From Humulus lupulus (Eukaryota; Streptophyta; Magnoliopsida; Rosales; Cannabaceae): a DNA stretch of 64,000 bases. Below are positions 22,938 to 34,131 of this stretch, piece after piece; the first letter of the stretch is position 1, and every line of letters begins with the position of its first letter. Under the pieces are notes generated by a model. That model was not told the DNA's origin, did no database searches, and saw nothing but the letters and a program-made list of their open reading frames with translations. The stretch lies in contig NC_084797.1 of NCBI RefSeq assembly GCF_963169125.1, positions 98,977,868 to 99,041,867 of the forward strand. The letters run 5' to 3'. The position numbers and the translations under genes were made by a program.

Positions 22938-23774
22938 ACTTCTTTGCCACTCATTAATACAAATTATTAAAATTTTAATTTATCTTTTAATAAAAAAATT
23001 AATTGCTTTTGTATATTTTCAATAAACATTAATAGTTATATTGATTTTTTTCAGCTAGTTTACACCTTGTGTATTGGAGTACAAATGCAAAAAAATAGGC
23101 TAAATATATCATTGACGCATATTTTGGGCAAAATTTGGCACAAATTATACACCATCCATTGGAGATGGTCTAAAATACCATAATATAACCTAAAAATAAA
23201 TAATTAGTATGTTAAAATGTCTACAAATAAGTTTTTGGGGTAACCAAAATGTATCTAAAATAATATGATCTAAAAATAAAGCTTTTTATAAAATAAAAAG
23301 TGATCAATCGGTATCTTATTGGTATCGTAAGCAACATAAATGCAACTTTTACAACCCGGAAAAAATAAAAAAATTCGGGAAGCGAGATTTCTTTTTTATT
23401 TTTCTTTCAAAATCCGGTATACTATGTTGACGTGCACAATATATGTGTAAATAAGTTGTTTCAAGGTATTTTTGGAATAATTTTTCATTTTTAAGGTATT
23501 TGTGTAAATTTCATCTATTAAAATAACTGATTAAGGGTCAAAAATGCACATTTATTGATTTTAATTGTCAAAATAAATTAAGTTTTAATTAATATTTTCA
23601 TAGAATTAATGTGATATATATTATAAATGAAAATATTTAATTTGGATTTAATTTGTTTTTTTTTATCAAGAAGAAAAATGAACTTCATTGAACCAATGAA
23701 CAATACAATTGAGAGTCAAAGACTATAAAACAAACAGGAACACCTGCCAACTACAAACCAGATAAAAAACTCAA

Positions 23775-24600
23775 CTAATTACATCGAAGGTTCCGAATGT
23801 ACACTTGGTCTTTAACAGACAGCTGCCTATTGGTCACTATGTAAAGCCTATATTTAGTTGTGTATTTTACTTCCTGTACTAGCTTCACAACAATCAAAGA
23901 ATAACCATCATGAAAACACCTATTTCTATTCCTCCAGATGTTGTATATAACAGCAGCAAAAACCATATTCACAATAGCAGCAGGAACTCCAATCCAAGCT
24001 CTAGCCAGCCACACCTTCCAGCTATTAAATTCAATAGGCCAAGCATCAAACCCCAACCAATCAAAGATACTTTTAACCACCAATTTAGAGAGAATACAAT
24101 CAAAAAATAGATGAGAATGACTCTCAGGATATCTCTCACAAACCGGACAAACCAATGTATTCATATGAACATGTAGCCTACTGAGATTGTCTCTTGTTAA
24201 AAGCTGAGAGTTAATCACTTGCCAAAGCATAAATCTGTGTTTAGGAAGGATTAGTTTACTCCAAACAGTCCTATAATAATCAACCCTTTGCTGGTCTAAA
24301 AGGCTGTTATACAATTTTGATGACTGAAACTTCCCTTACGCACCAGCAGAGAGAATAGCAGCATGGTTAAAATGATCTTTGAGATGGCAGAGCTTCCTCC
24401 AATACCAGCTACAATCTGCCTTCAGTTCATAATTCCAAATATTGACTCCTTTAAGATAATTGGAATTGATCCATTTAGCCCATAAAAAATCTGGTTTAGC
24501 AGATAAATCCCAAACATACTTTGCTAAAACAGCTCGATTCCAACTTGAACCATCTCTGAATACCAATCCACCATAGGCTTTGGGGAGGTAAACCTTCTAC
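23775..24600 (-). pseudogene. LINE ORF2 C-terminal region with zinc-binding reverse-transcriptase (zf-RVT) domain
   Basis: After the RT, the same protein continues in two frames. The first (24336-24566) holds VFRDGSSWNRAVLAKYVWD. The second (23775-24314) holds the zf-RVT-like region: SKLILPKHRFMLWQ, then CPVCERYPESHSHLFFDC, a Cys/Cys/His/Cys cluster, and a WRNRNRCFH tail before the stop at 23775. The order RT, linker, zf-RVT is standard for plant LINEs. Frame changes near 24570-24810 and 24320 separate the parts. Confidence 0.82.
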
Positions 24601-24812
24601 CAAGAGGGGATGTGAATCTTGCTTCTCTGCCCAGATGTGTCCCACAAAAAGCCCCTGCAAAGTTTTTCAATTTCCTTGATAATGCTTTGAGGCAAAACAA
24701 AAATGGTCATCCAATAGTTTCGAAGCCCAAGCAAAACAGAATGGATAAGTTGTATGCGGCCAGCAAAGGAAAGATGTCTACTCGCCCAGTTCTGAATTTT
24801 TAAACAAAATTT

Positions 24813-26108
24813 CTAAAGAATTACCTCACAATCTTCATGTCTCCATTTGGTAGGCCTCATGGGAACCCCAAGGTACTTAAGAGGAAATGTACCTTCAGTC
24901 AGCTTAACTTCTTGGGCAATCCGAGATCTGTCATTGCTAGTGACTCCACCAAAAAAAATATGAGACTTACCAGAGTTGATTGAAAGCCCTGTAGCAGCAA
25001 CAATTTCATCAAGAACCTCCTTGACACTTTTTACAGCTGAGATAGAACCCTTACAAAATAAAAGCAAATCATCCGCAAAGCACAGATTAATAAGCTTGAG
25101 ACTTTTACACATAGGGTGATATCTAAAGGGGGATTTAAGCGCTGCTAGTTGAAGACTTCTAGTCAAATATTCCATTATAAGAATAAACAACAGAGGTGAC
25201 ATGGGATCACCTTGTCTCAGCCCTTTTTCTCCTTTAAATTTGCCCTGAACTCTGCCATTCATCAGAAGAGAATAGGATGTATTCCGAACACAAGACATAA
25301 CCCATCCTATGAATTTCAAAGGAAATCTTAGAGCTTTTAACAAGTCCTCAAGAAATTCCCAGTCTACAGTGTCATAGGCCTTACTCAGATCAATCTTGAT
25401 AGCACATCTAGATGAAGTAGAAGTCCTCCCATAGTTTTTGATGAGATCTTGAAAAATCATTATATTATGGGCTATAGAGCGACCTTTAACAAACACTCCC
25501 TGATTTGGTTGTACAAGATCAGGGAGAACTAAGGCCAGTCTCTTACAGATCAATTTAGCCATACACTTGTACAATGTAGAGAAGCAAGCTATGGGTCTAT
25601 AGTCAACAGCCTGGGAGGGGTTAGCTACCTTAGGAATCAGAGACAATGTTGTTTCATGAAGCTCAGATGGGAAATAACCTGTTTCAAAACACTGAGTTAT
25701 TGCTGTACAGACCTCACCCCCTATATCTTGCCAAATAGCTTTAAAAAAGTCTGAACCAAATCCATCAGGTCTTGGAGATCTGGTAATAGGAATGCCAAAC
25801 AATGAATCCCTAATCTCCTTCTTTGAAAAAGGTTTAAGAAGCTTCAATTGCTGCTCAACAGAAAGCTTAGAACCCATCTCAACATTCTGAATATTTATTC
25901 TGCCTGTAGCCGAGCTAGGACTACCTAAAAAACATCTGAAATGACTCACAAAATGAGAAACAACTTCTGAGAAGTTATCCACTAATTTTCCTTCTTCTAT
26001 GATAAAAGAGACAATACCATTTTCAGCTTTACGCTTCTTTAAAAAATCATAAAAGAATGAAGTGTTCATATCACCCTGTCTCAGCCATGTGATCTTGCTC
26101 CTCTGGAT
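24813..26108 (-). pseudogene. LINE ORF2 reverse transcriptase domain
   Basis: The open frame continues for some 40 codons beyond 26108 into LTR sequence by chance; only the part up to 26108 is LINE. It starts just upstream of KITWLRQGDMNTSFFYDF, the hallmark before the plant L1 RT. It carries RPDGFGSDFFKAIW, LIPKV, DYRPIACFSTLYK, then CAIKIDLSKAYDTVDW (first catalytic Asp), GLRQGDPMSPLLF and LCFADDLLLF (the catalytic FADD box). The thumb ends near LKYLGVPM. The enzyme would copy its own RNA at a nicked target. The RT core is intact over more than 400 codons, suggesting a fairly recent insertion, but the 5' half of ORF2 is absent. Confidence 0.9.
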
Positions 26109-27299
26109 TAATTTGTTTTTACTTTGTAAGAAAATGATACAATTTTGGTTGAATAAAATAAAGCAAAAAGAAAAGGAAGTAAAAGTGGAAGAAAATGAAG
26201 AAAGTTGGCATTTTGAAGAAGTCAAGCCCAAATTGAAAAAGCTTAATCCAATTCATGAAGATGCCATGTCGCCAATCCATGCAATTTCTTCTCCACCAAT
26301 AAGAGATGTCAATAACAACTCATCTCAACAAATATTGACAATCCATGTGCTTCATTTTCAATCAATATAAGTGTCTTCTTTTCAACAAAAATTAGCAATC
26401 CACGTGCTTCCCTCTCAACCAATGGTAGCTTTCCACATATCATTTCCACCATAGTTTATTTGTCTTCTACACCTATAAATAGGATGTAGTTTTCATTTGA
26501 AAAATACACCTTTTCTATACACTTCTCTCCCTACTATCTTTTCTCTCTATTTTATCTCTAAGCCTAGTCTTCTCACATTTTCAATGGAAAATGTGAGAAT
26601 GACTTTTAACTTGGGCTAGAGTTTTCTTTTGGTGAGGATAGGGGTGAAGTTTTATATTTTGTAATCTTTTTATTTTGAATTTATAAAAGTGTTTTAATGT
26701 TCAAATATTTGAGTTTTATTATTTCTATCATTATTTATGCAATTAATATTTATTATTAATTTTATATAGATTCAGTCAAGCTTTTTCTATGTAATTTTAC
26801 TAAAATAATTTATATTAATTTTATTATTTTGTGGATAGTCTTTTACTGCATTATCGCGAAGATGGTATAGTGTTACTTCTAGATTTCTCATAACAATAGT
26901 ATTAGCATTAGATAGTAGTTTGTTATTTTGTGAGCAGTCTTTTACTGCATATTGCCAATGGTATTATGTCGATTCTAGGTTTCTCATAACAATAACATAT
27001 GCATGTACTTCAACTAAGAGATTTTATTACTCAAATACATTTGTAAATTATCAAAGTACATAGGTGACCAAAATATATTGTGGAACCCCGATGCCTCACC
27101 AAACCCATTTTATCATTTATTTTCCTTTCATTTCAATTCTTCAAAACCAGAAAAATATAATTTCTTTTACTACTTTCACATTACTTACCTTCTAACCGTT
27201 TTATTTGTTCTTTGTTTTTTACCTCCTTGTGGAATCGACCGCCCATCTATACTACGACTACCGCTAAATGGAAGTCACATTTGGGCGTTAAACAAATTT

Positions 27300-27317
27300 T
27301 GGCGCCGTTGCCGGGGA
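27300..27317 (+). promoter_or_regulatory. Primer-binding site, tRNA-Asp type (Athila-like element)
   Basis: TGGCGCCGTTGCCGGGGA lies five bases inside the 5' LTR edge. This is the primer site characteristic of Athila and related gypsy elements (complement of tRNA-Asp). It confirms the plus orientation and the LTR border. Confidence 0.9.
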
Positions 27318-27579
27318 GGTAAAAGTAAGTTAAGGTTCTCATTTAAAAAGGTAAAGAGGTAAGTAATTCTATCTTCTTCTTTTTTTTTTCTCAAAAAAAT
27401 ACAAAACAATAATAATTGAAACTTGAAGTATGCTCTGAGGTTGCGGTTTTATCTGATCTTTCTCATCAGAAAAGATTTCTTGAGATTATCATTCATCTTT
27501 TTTTTAGTCACTTATTTTATTTTAGTATTATTTTTATTTATTTATATTATATTATTGATTTGTTTTCATCTAAAAAAAA

Positions 27580-28256
27580 TTGAAAAAAATGAATGAAGAA
27601 GAAAAGAAATGTTTCGAGCTTTATTTTCCAATGTATTATTCTTCATTCGGAAACAATCATAATTCTAGTGCTACTGAGGGTACTAGTCGTTTTAGGGGTG
27701 CATACAAACTTAGTGTAAGAGAGTACCGCAAACTTGAGGTCTTAGAAACTAAATTTGATAGTGAAAGTTACGAGACTCCCGAGGTAGATTATGATAAACG
27801 TTATTGTGACCCTGAAAGAGTCGACCATAGGAATTATAACTCTAGCTGGAACAACCCCGTAGATTTTAGTTGGAAGTCTGAGTACAACTACCATGCACCA
27901 TTTGACATGAATTTTAAGCAAAATTTTCTAACTTCCCCTATGAACCCCCATATAGTGTCTGGACTGATAGGAATTCCTTAGATGACACTTTACACACATT
28001 TATGGAGGTAGAAAGAGAATTTAGTACACAATTTATGGAGGAGCTTAGAGAACTTAAGGCTCAATTTTCGGAATGGACCGACGTTGTTTTCTCACATACT
28101 TTAAGTCTATTCTCATCAAAAGATGACACAATGCCACCATCCTATACTCCCATTTTTTATAAACCTATTGAGGATGATGACATTACCATTTGGAGTGAAA
28201 CTCTTTCTCATGCTGAAATGTTTTCAACCACATCAAATGCTATCATATTGATGTGA
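27580..28256 (+). pseudogene. Gag-like or unknown ORF of the non-autonomous Athila-like element
   Basis: Two overlapping frames (27580-27981 and 28002-28256) read as one protein if a single frame change near 27945 is allowed: the second frame runs on from YSVWTDRNSLDDTL upstream of 28002. The product would be about 220 residues, acidic, rich in Tyr and Glu, with a probable helical segment (FMEELRELKAQFSEW). I recognise no gag core, zinc knuckle, protease or polymerase. Position alone suggests a gag-derived or element-specific protein. It stops at 28256, about 100 bp before the copia insertion. Confidence 0.5.
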
Positions 28257-28359
28257 TAGACAAGGTCGTGGAGGAAATCATAAAATTTTTCTCAAAATCA
28301 CATAAATTCCTCCACGATTTTGAAACTGAACATTTTCTTTTTCCTGAAAATGTGGTTAA

Positions 28360-29486
28360 TGTTATATTATTTTATAATATAATATAATTTTTTAGATTAA
28401 ATAAATATGACAAAGTGTGTCACATATTGTAACATATAATAAAGAGTTATAATATTTTGATATATGAGATATATCCAAATAATGTAACATATTTGGTGTT
28501 ACAAATTTGTAACTTCAAAATATTACCCTTTATTGTGTAAAATTATTGTTACACAATATTGAGATGAATTTCATAAAGCCATATGTGATATGGCTGTTAG
28601 AGATATGATTTTAACCCCAATAATGTGTTTTGAGAGTTACAAAATCATTTGGGAGGGTTTGGAACCGTTTGGAAAAACAGCACATTTTTTAGTGCTGAAA
28701 ATGGTCGGTCGCCGCGGCCACTGAATGTTGGTGGCCGCGGCCTATGGGACAGAGGCTAGTGGCCGCGGCCACAGGCCAAAAATTGACCATTTTTCAGTTT
28801 TTTCAATCTTTGTTGAACGGCTCAAAAAATCCAAATAACTCCCAAATCTCATTTTTAATTCCATATTAATCAAATTAAACATTGGTAACAGCCATGGGGG
28901 TTGGTGGAATTTTAAATTCAAAGGGTGTCTCTAAACTCTATAAATAGGGGCCTATAGCTCACTTGTAATACACAACATTTCTATCCATTAGAGCACTTGG
29001 CTAGAAACACCTTGAGGCTTGATAATTCCATAAAGCTTTTCCAATATCTGAGAGAGATCCCTTAGTGCTTGGGTTAGGGGAAATAAGCTTTTGGACAAAG
29101 GTTTTAAACCTTGTTTAAGTTGGTGATCCCCAACACTCTTCACTTAGGTTGTGTAAGTGAGAGTTTTCTTTGTTTTGTTCTTACAATTTCCTCTATTTCT
29201 TTTCTTCTCATTCCTCTTGTTTTATTTACTTGTAATTTTGTTTAGAGTTGTAATCATATTTTCTTGTGTTCCAAACACTTTTACTTTATTTGTAATCTTT
29301 TGCTTAGAGTTGTATTTTTCACTATTCCATTCTTCTTCTCTTCTTCTTCTTCTATTTTGTTTATTTGTACTTTCATTTATAGAGTTGTAACCTTATTTAA
29401 TCAATCTATATTTATTTGTAATATTATTGCATAGAGTTGTAATATTATTATCAATTTCCATTGAGGAAAAATATTTTTTCCTAACA
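28360..29486 (+). repeat. 5' LTR of the copia element
   Basis: The 1127-bp LTR has the TATA box CTATAAATAGGGG near 28938. It contains a GC-rich block of GGCCGCGGCC palindromes (about 28710-28770). Downstream come four spaced copies of a TTTGTAAT..TAGAGTTGTAA motif (about 29228-29445). The hydrophobic ORF at 29157-29390 is just this T-rich tract. The internal region starts at 29487 and has no TGGTATCAGAGC-type primer site before the gag ATG at 29514. Confidence 0.92.
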
Positions 29487-29513
29487 TTCAAAAGTTTATC
29501 CCTTTTTGTTTCA

Positions 29514-30359
29514 ATGGAAGGGGAAACCATCAAGATCATGAACCAAGACCTAGTAAGGTTGGATAGGTTTGATGGATCCAATTTTACTAGGTGGCAAGAC
29601 AAGGTGAGGTTTCTATTAACCACTCTCAAAATCGCCTACATCCTTGAGTCTTCCTTGGCACCTCTAGCCGAGCCATCCGACAAAGACACTCCCGAGGAGG
29701 TGGAGAAGAGAAGGAAGAGAAGGAAGAGGGAGGAGGACAATCTCCTTTGTAGGGGTCATATCCTCAACGCCCTATCCGATAGGCTCTATGACCTCTACAC
29801 TGAGACCAAATCGGGCAAGGAGATATGGGATGCACTTGAGAAAAAATTTTAGGCGGAAGAGGAAGGTACCAAATTTTTTTTGATATCTCAATATTTCGAT
29901 TTCAAATTTTTTGGTGATAAACCTATTCTTCCTCAAATTCATGAATTGAAAATAATTTTTAACAAATTGAAAGTGCTAAAGATTGAGCTTCCCGAGGCCT
30001 TTCAAGTTGGTGCTATAATGGCTAAATTACCACCAACTTGTAAGAGCTATAGGAAAAGAATCCTTCATAAAAATGAGGATTATTCTTTGGAGGAAATCCA
30101 AAAACATATTCGAATCGAAGAGGAATCGATATGTAGAGATAAACTTGTGGAGGGGTCTAATGGAGAGAATTCCAAAGCAAATGCGGTGTCACAACCAAAA
30201 CATCCCAAAAACAAAGGGAAAAATGGTAATGAGAAACCTTTGGGTCCAAAAACCAACCCAAACAAGTTTAAGGGAGAGAAAGGTCCTTGCTTTGTGTGTG
30301 GGAAAAAGGGTCACTATGCTTGAGAGTGTAGGCATAGAAAAGACCAACAATGACCTAAG
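29514..30359 (+). pseudogene. gag: Copia gag with CCHC zinc knuckle
   Basis: Gag starts with the ATG at 29514, only 27 bp after the LTR, and reads MEGETIKIMNQDLVRLDRFDG. The core shows FTRWQDKVRFLLTTLKI and, further on, LPEAFQVGAIMAKLPPTCKSY. The zinc knuckle is CFVCGKKGHYA-stop-EC, where a TGA (30321-30323) replaces the usual Trp. Another in-frame stop at 29850-29852 (TAG, family Lys) and a TGA near 30352 lie in the same frame, so gag and pol form one polyprotein frame broken only by point mutations in this part. The Lys/Arg-rich stretch near residue 70 is notable. Confidence 0.88.
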
Positions 30360-31637
30360 GTGAATGGAACTCAAGAGGAAAACATAGTTGCTACCCTTAG
30401 TGAGGTGAATGCGGTCCAAGGCAAGGTGAAAGGGTGGTGGTATGATACATGTGCCACCGTCCATGTCACCTATGACAAATCATTGTTCAAGACCTTTGAA
30501 GAGTCAAAGGGCAACCATGAGATACAAATGGGCAATGAGGGAAAATCCAAGAAACTTGGCAAAGGTACCATTGAAGTCTTTTTCACCTCCGGCAAAAAAG
30601 TTACATTAGTGAATGTACTTTATGTTCCCGAAATGAGTAGAAACTTGGTAAGTGGTGATTTGCTTGGCAAGCCCGGCATTAAAGCCGTTTTTGAGTCCGG
30701 TAAACTTATACTTACCAAATCAAATGTATTTTTGGGAAAGGGGTACTCTTGTGAGGGTATGGTTAAATTGTGCACCAATGATGTAACTTTCAATGTTATC
30801 AATAAAAATGCTAATTCCGCCTATATTGTTGAGTATGATTCTTTATTTCTGTGGCATCTTAGACTATCACATATAGGTTTTTCAACCATGAAAAGAGTAG
30901 TAAAATGTGGTATGATTGCATGCAATATTAAAAACTATGGTAAATGTGAAACATGTGTTAAGGCTAAAATGATTAAGAAACCATTTCCTAGTGTAGAAAG
31001 ATCATTTAATTTACTAGATTTAATTCATAGTGATCTTTGTGAATTAAATGGTGTTTTAACTAGAGGTGGTCAAGTGTATTTTCTTACTTTTATAGATGAT
31101 TTTAGTAGATATACCTATGTGTTTCTTTTAAAGCATAAAGATGAAACTTTTGATGCTTTTAAATTGTATAAATTAGAAGTTGAAAATCAACTAAATAAAA
31201 AGATTAAAGTGCTAAGAAGTGATAGAGGAGGAGATTACTTCTCTAATGAATTCAATACATTTTATGAAGAAAATGGTATAATTCATGAGTGCACTGCACC
31301 TTATACACCACAACACAATGGTGTTGCCGAAAGGAAAAATAGGACTTATCTAGAGATGATAAATTCTATGTTGGTGTTTTCTAAGTTGAACTTCAACTTA
31401 TGGGGTGAAGTGCTTTTAACCGCTTGTCACATTCTTAATCGAATACCGATGAAGAAAAATGAGATATCTCCATATGAGTTATGGAAAGGAAGAAAACCCA
31501 ACATAGGGTACTTCAAAGTGTGGGGGTGTCTTGCATATTGCAAGAAAAACGAACCTAATAGAACAAAGTTAGGTTCAAGAGCCATAAAGTGTGCTTTTGT
31601 TGGTTATGCCACAATAGCAAAGCTTATAGGCTATTAG
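30360..31637 (+). pseudogene. Copia protease and integrase
   Basis: The 425-codon frame starts at the protease: WWYDTCATVHVTYD, where the active-site triplet reads D-T-C instead of D-[ST]-G, followed by the LVNVLYVPEMSRNLVS strand. The GAG-pre-integrase zinc region has HLRLSHIGFSTM and CETCVKAKM. The integrase core shows the catalytic residues in HSDLCEL, LRSDRGGDYFSNEF and PYTPQHNGVAERKNRT (D,D-35-E), then ACHILNRIPMKK and WKGRKPNIGYFKVWGC. The frame ends early at 31637 by a one-base shift; the continuation NSKAYRLLELES lies in the neighbouring frame. Confidence 0.92.
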
Positions 31638-32073
31638 AATTAGAGTCTAATATTATGATTTAATCTAGAGAAGTTGAATTCTTTGAGAATATGTTATGTG
31701 ACAACAATTCTCAAGCTTCAACATCTCTAAAGGAGAATTTGTTATATGAGAACAATTCTCAAGCTTCTACATCCAAAGTTGATTCTCAAGAGGAGAATTC
31801 TCAAAAGGATGTAAAGCAACCATTTGAACCTAGAAGAAGTCAAAGGCTTAAAAATCATAAAAGTCTAGTAGTGGATGAGATAGATTCTCAACGAATTTCA
31901 TTCTACATGGTAGAAGGAAATAGAGAGGAAGTCATTGGAAAATTCCTATTGTACTTCTCGTTGAGGATGATCCTAAGACTTATAGAGAAGCTATGCAATC
32001 AAGAGATAGTGCATTTTGGAAAGAAGCCATCAATGATGAGATTGATTCCATTCTTTCCAATAACACTTAGGAA
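31638..32073 (+). pseudogene. Copia integrase-RT linker, frameshifted
   Basis: This spacer keeps the usual linker feature RRSQRLKNHK before the RT. It carries an internal repeat in which NNSQASTS occurs twice (31706 and 31755 region). Frame changes around 31640 and 31945 break it. The segment after 31945 should encode 'PKTYREAMQSRDSAFWKEAINDEIDS'-like copia sequence (FWKEAINDEI is readable), placing it immediately before the RT. Confidence 0.7.
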
Positions 32074-33522
32074 TTGGTAGACCTCCCACCGAGGTCTAAG
32101 CCAATTGGGTGTAAGTGGGTATTTAGGAGAAAATACCACACTGACGACACTATCCAAACCTTTAAAGTTAGATTAGTAGCTAAAGGGTTTAGGCAAAAAG
32201 AGGGTATCGATTATTTCGATACCTATGCGCCTGTTGCAAGAACAACTTCTATAAGAATTTTGTTTGCATTAGCTTCTATACACAACTTGTATGTTCATTA
32301 AATGGATGTCAAAACGACATTCCTTAATGGTGAGCTCAATGAGGAGGTCTATATGGAACAACCCGAAGGGTTTGTCCTACCAAAATATGAACATAAAGTT
32401 TGTAGACTTGTAAAATCCTTATATGGATTGAAACAAGCTCCTAAGCAATGGCATGAGAAATTTGATCAAGCCATCATGTCTAATGGGTTTAGACATAACA
32501 ATGGAGACAAGTGTTTGTATTCCAAAACTTGTAAGGGATATGTGATCATTGTTTGCTTATATGTGGATGACATGCTTATTCTAAGTAATAGCATGAAAGG
32601 GATAGAAGAAATGCAGAGGTTTCTATCATCAACCTTCAAGATGAAAGATCTTGGAGAAATTGATACCATACTCGGTATCAAAGTAAAGAAACATAGTGGG
32701 GGTTTTGCGTTAGGGCAAGCCCACTATGTTGAGAAAGTATTGAACAAATTTAACCATCTCAAGGTTAAAGATGCCAATACTCCATTCGATCATAGTGTAA
32801 AACTAGAGAAGAATGAAGGAAGAGCGGTGGCTCAATTGGAGTACGCTAGTGCTATAGGGAGTCTAATGTACGTTGCCCAGTGTACTAGACCTGATATAGC
32901 ATTTGCGGTAAGTAAACTTAGTAGGTTTACAAGTAATCCAAGTGTGGATCACTGGAAGGCAATTGGAAGAGTCCTAGGTTATCTCAAGCAAACCAAGGGA
33001 CTAAGCCTTCACTACTCCAAATTTCTTTCGATATTAGAAGGATATACAGATGCAAGTTGGATATCCAATCTTGGGGACAACTTGTCCATAACTGGTTGGG
33101 TATTTACACTTGGTGGAGGTGCAATTTCTTGGGGTTCCAAGAAACAAACTTGTATATCTCATTCCACTATGGAAGCAGAGTTCATAGCTCTAGCTGCTAC
33201 CGGCAAAGAGGCCGAATGGTTAAGGGATCTGTTGATAGAGATTCCCCTAATCAAAGAAAATGTATCTACTATATCGATACATTGTGATAGCCAAGCGACA
33301 TTGGCTAGAGCATACAGCGGAGTGTATAATGGGAAGTCTAGACACATTAGTCTAAGACATGGATATGTAACAGAATTGATTCAAAGAGGAGTCATCTCAA
33401 TATCCTATGTGAGAACAAGTAAAAATCTGGCGAATCCTTTCACTAAGTCACTAACGAGGGATTTAGTGGCTGCATCTTCTCGAGGGATGGGACTTAAACT
33501 CCCTAAAGAGATTCACGATTGA
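32074..33522 (+). pseudogene. Copia reverse transcriptase and RNase H
   Basis: Two frames in the same phase (32074-32301 and 32302-33522) are separated by a single TAA that stands where the family has Gln (LYVH-stop-MDVKTTFLNG). RT motifs: [53 protein letters not shown] (first Asp), SLYGLKQAPKQWHEKFD and VCLYVDDMLI (catalytic YVDD). RNase H motifs: GYTDASWISN, STMEAEFIALA, HCDSQATLARA and GKSRHISLRH. The frame ends with KEIHD at the stop. With one reversion this enzyme would be intact, so decay is recent compared with the other gypsy and copia relics. Confidence 0.93.
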
Positions 33523-34047
33523 TGGTAACCTATCTTAACACTAGTTATTCAACTAGTGTTAGGTTCAATAGGTAACAACAAGTCAATCAAGTGAATATTA
33601 GTTGTACTCAAAACAAGTCCCATATGAGATATTGGGTATTTGTGTGTTACCAAGTTGAGGGTTAAAACTGAAAGGTTTTTTAATAGAATTCAGTCTTGTA
33701 AAGACAAGTATTTTTGGTAACAAAATACTGTAAGAATTCTACCTATATGGACCTAGGGGTGGTGCCGCCTCTTGTGAGAATTGGGAGTATTCTCAAGAAC
33801 GTCCATGAATGGAAAGTGCACATGGCCATTAACGGTGCAAAGAGAGACATAGAGGTCTCAAGTGAACATCGCAAAGTGTGTGTGTTATCACCGATTTGTT
33901 ATCATTGAAAAGATGGTTCAATGCCTAGTGCAACCTAATTTTCGACAAATTTTGTGATAATTACACTATAGTAAAGTTCAACTTGAAAAACACTTTGCTT
34001 TATGCACTAATGCAATGACTCCTATAAGAGAGAGTTCTTATTTAATC

Positions 34048-34131
34048 AAGTGGGGGATATGTTATATTTCAAAATATAATGATTGATTAAATAAGTGTTA
34101 CAATCGATAACTATTTAATCTAGTGGGGGAA
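34048..34131 (+). promoter_or_regulatory. Polypurine tract (duplicated) before the copia 3' LTR
   Basis: The tract TAGTGGGGGAA ends at the 3' LTR edge (34132) and would prime plus-strand synthesis. A second copy, AAGTGGGGGATA at 34048-34059, is also followed by TGTTATATT and a short degenerate piece of LTR start. The region thus carries two PPT/LTR-start modules about 73 bp apart. Between the RNase H stop and here (33523-34047) I see no gene. Confidence 0.7.

Larger units (their letters stand above)
21410..23170. mobile_element. Small TIR DNA transposon (MITE-like), interrupted by a solo LTR
   Basis: The left terminus AGCATCTCCAATGGA (21410-21424) and the right terminus TCCATTGGAGATGGTC (23155-23170) are inverted repeats of a kind common in plant genomes. 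The flanking arms share further features such as 'AATTTGGCACAAA' words on both sides. Removing the solo LTR 21649-22937 and one duplicated 5-mer leaves about 470 bp with no coding capacity, so it is non-autonomous. I could not define a target-site duplication, so the superfamily is left open. Confidence 0.6.
23661..26108 (-). mobile_element. 5'-truncated L1-type LINE
   Basis: The insertion is flanked by a 12-bp direct repeat TAATTTGTTTTT (23649-23660 and 26109-26120), a typical LINE target duplication, and it interrupts the Athila LTR. The 3' end of the LINE lies at the left, where a T-run on the plus strand corresponds to a short poly(A). Endonuclease and ORF1 are missing, so the copy is 5'-truncated. 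It is younger than the Athila insertion. Confidence 0.88.
23528..27294 (+). repeat. 5' LTR of the Athila-like element (with LINE insertion)
   Basis: The LTR proper is 23528-23660 plus 26109-27294, about 1.3 kb, matching the 1321-bp 3' LTR at 36694-38014. Differences between the two are scattered single bases and short indels. A TATA-like ACCTATAAATAGG (about 26470) and the following CTTCTCTCCC tract mark the likely promoter and transcript start. Confidence 0.88.

Noticed and set aside
29157..29390. Hydrophobic 77-residue ORF (and its copy at 34947-35180)
   Set aside because: It is the T-rich transcribed part of the copia LTR; the same tract occurs in both LTRs and has no coding features.
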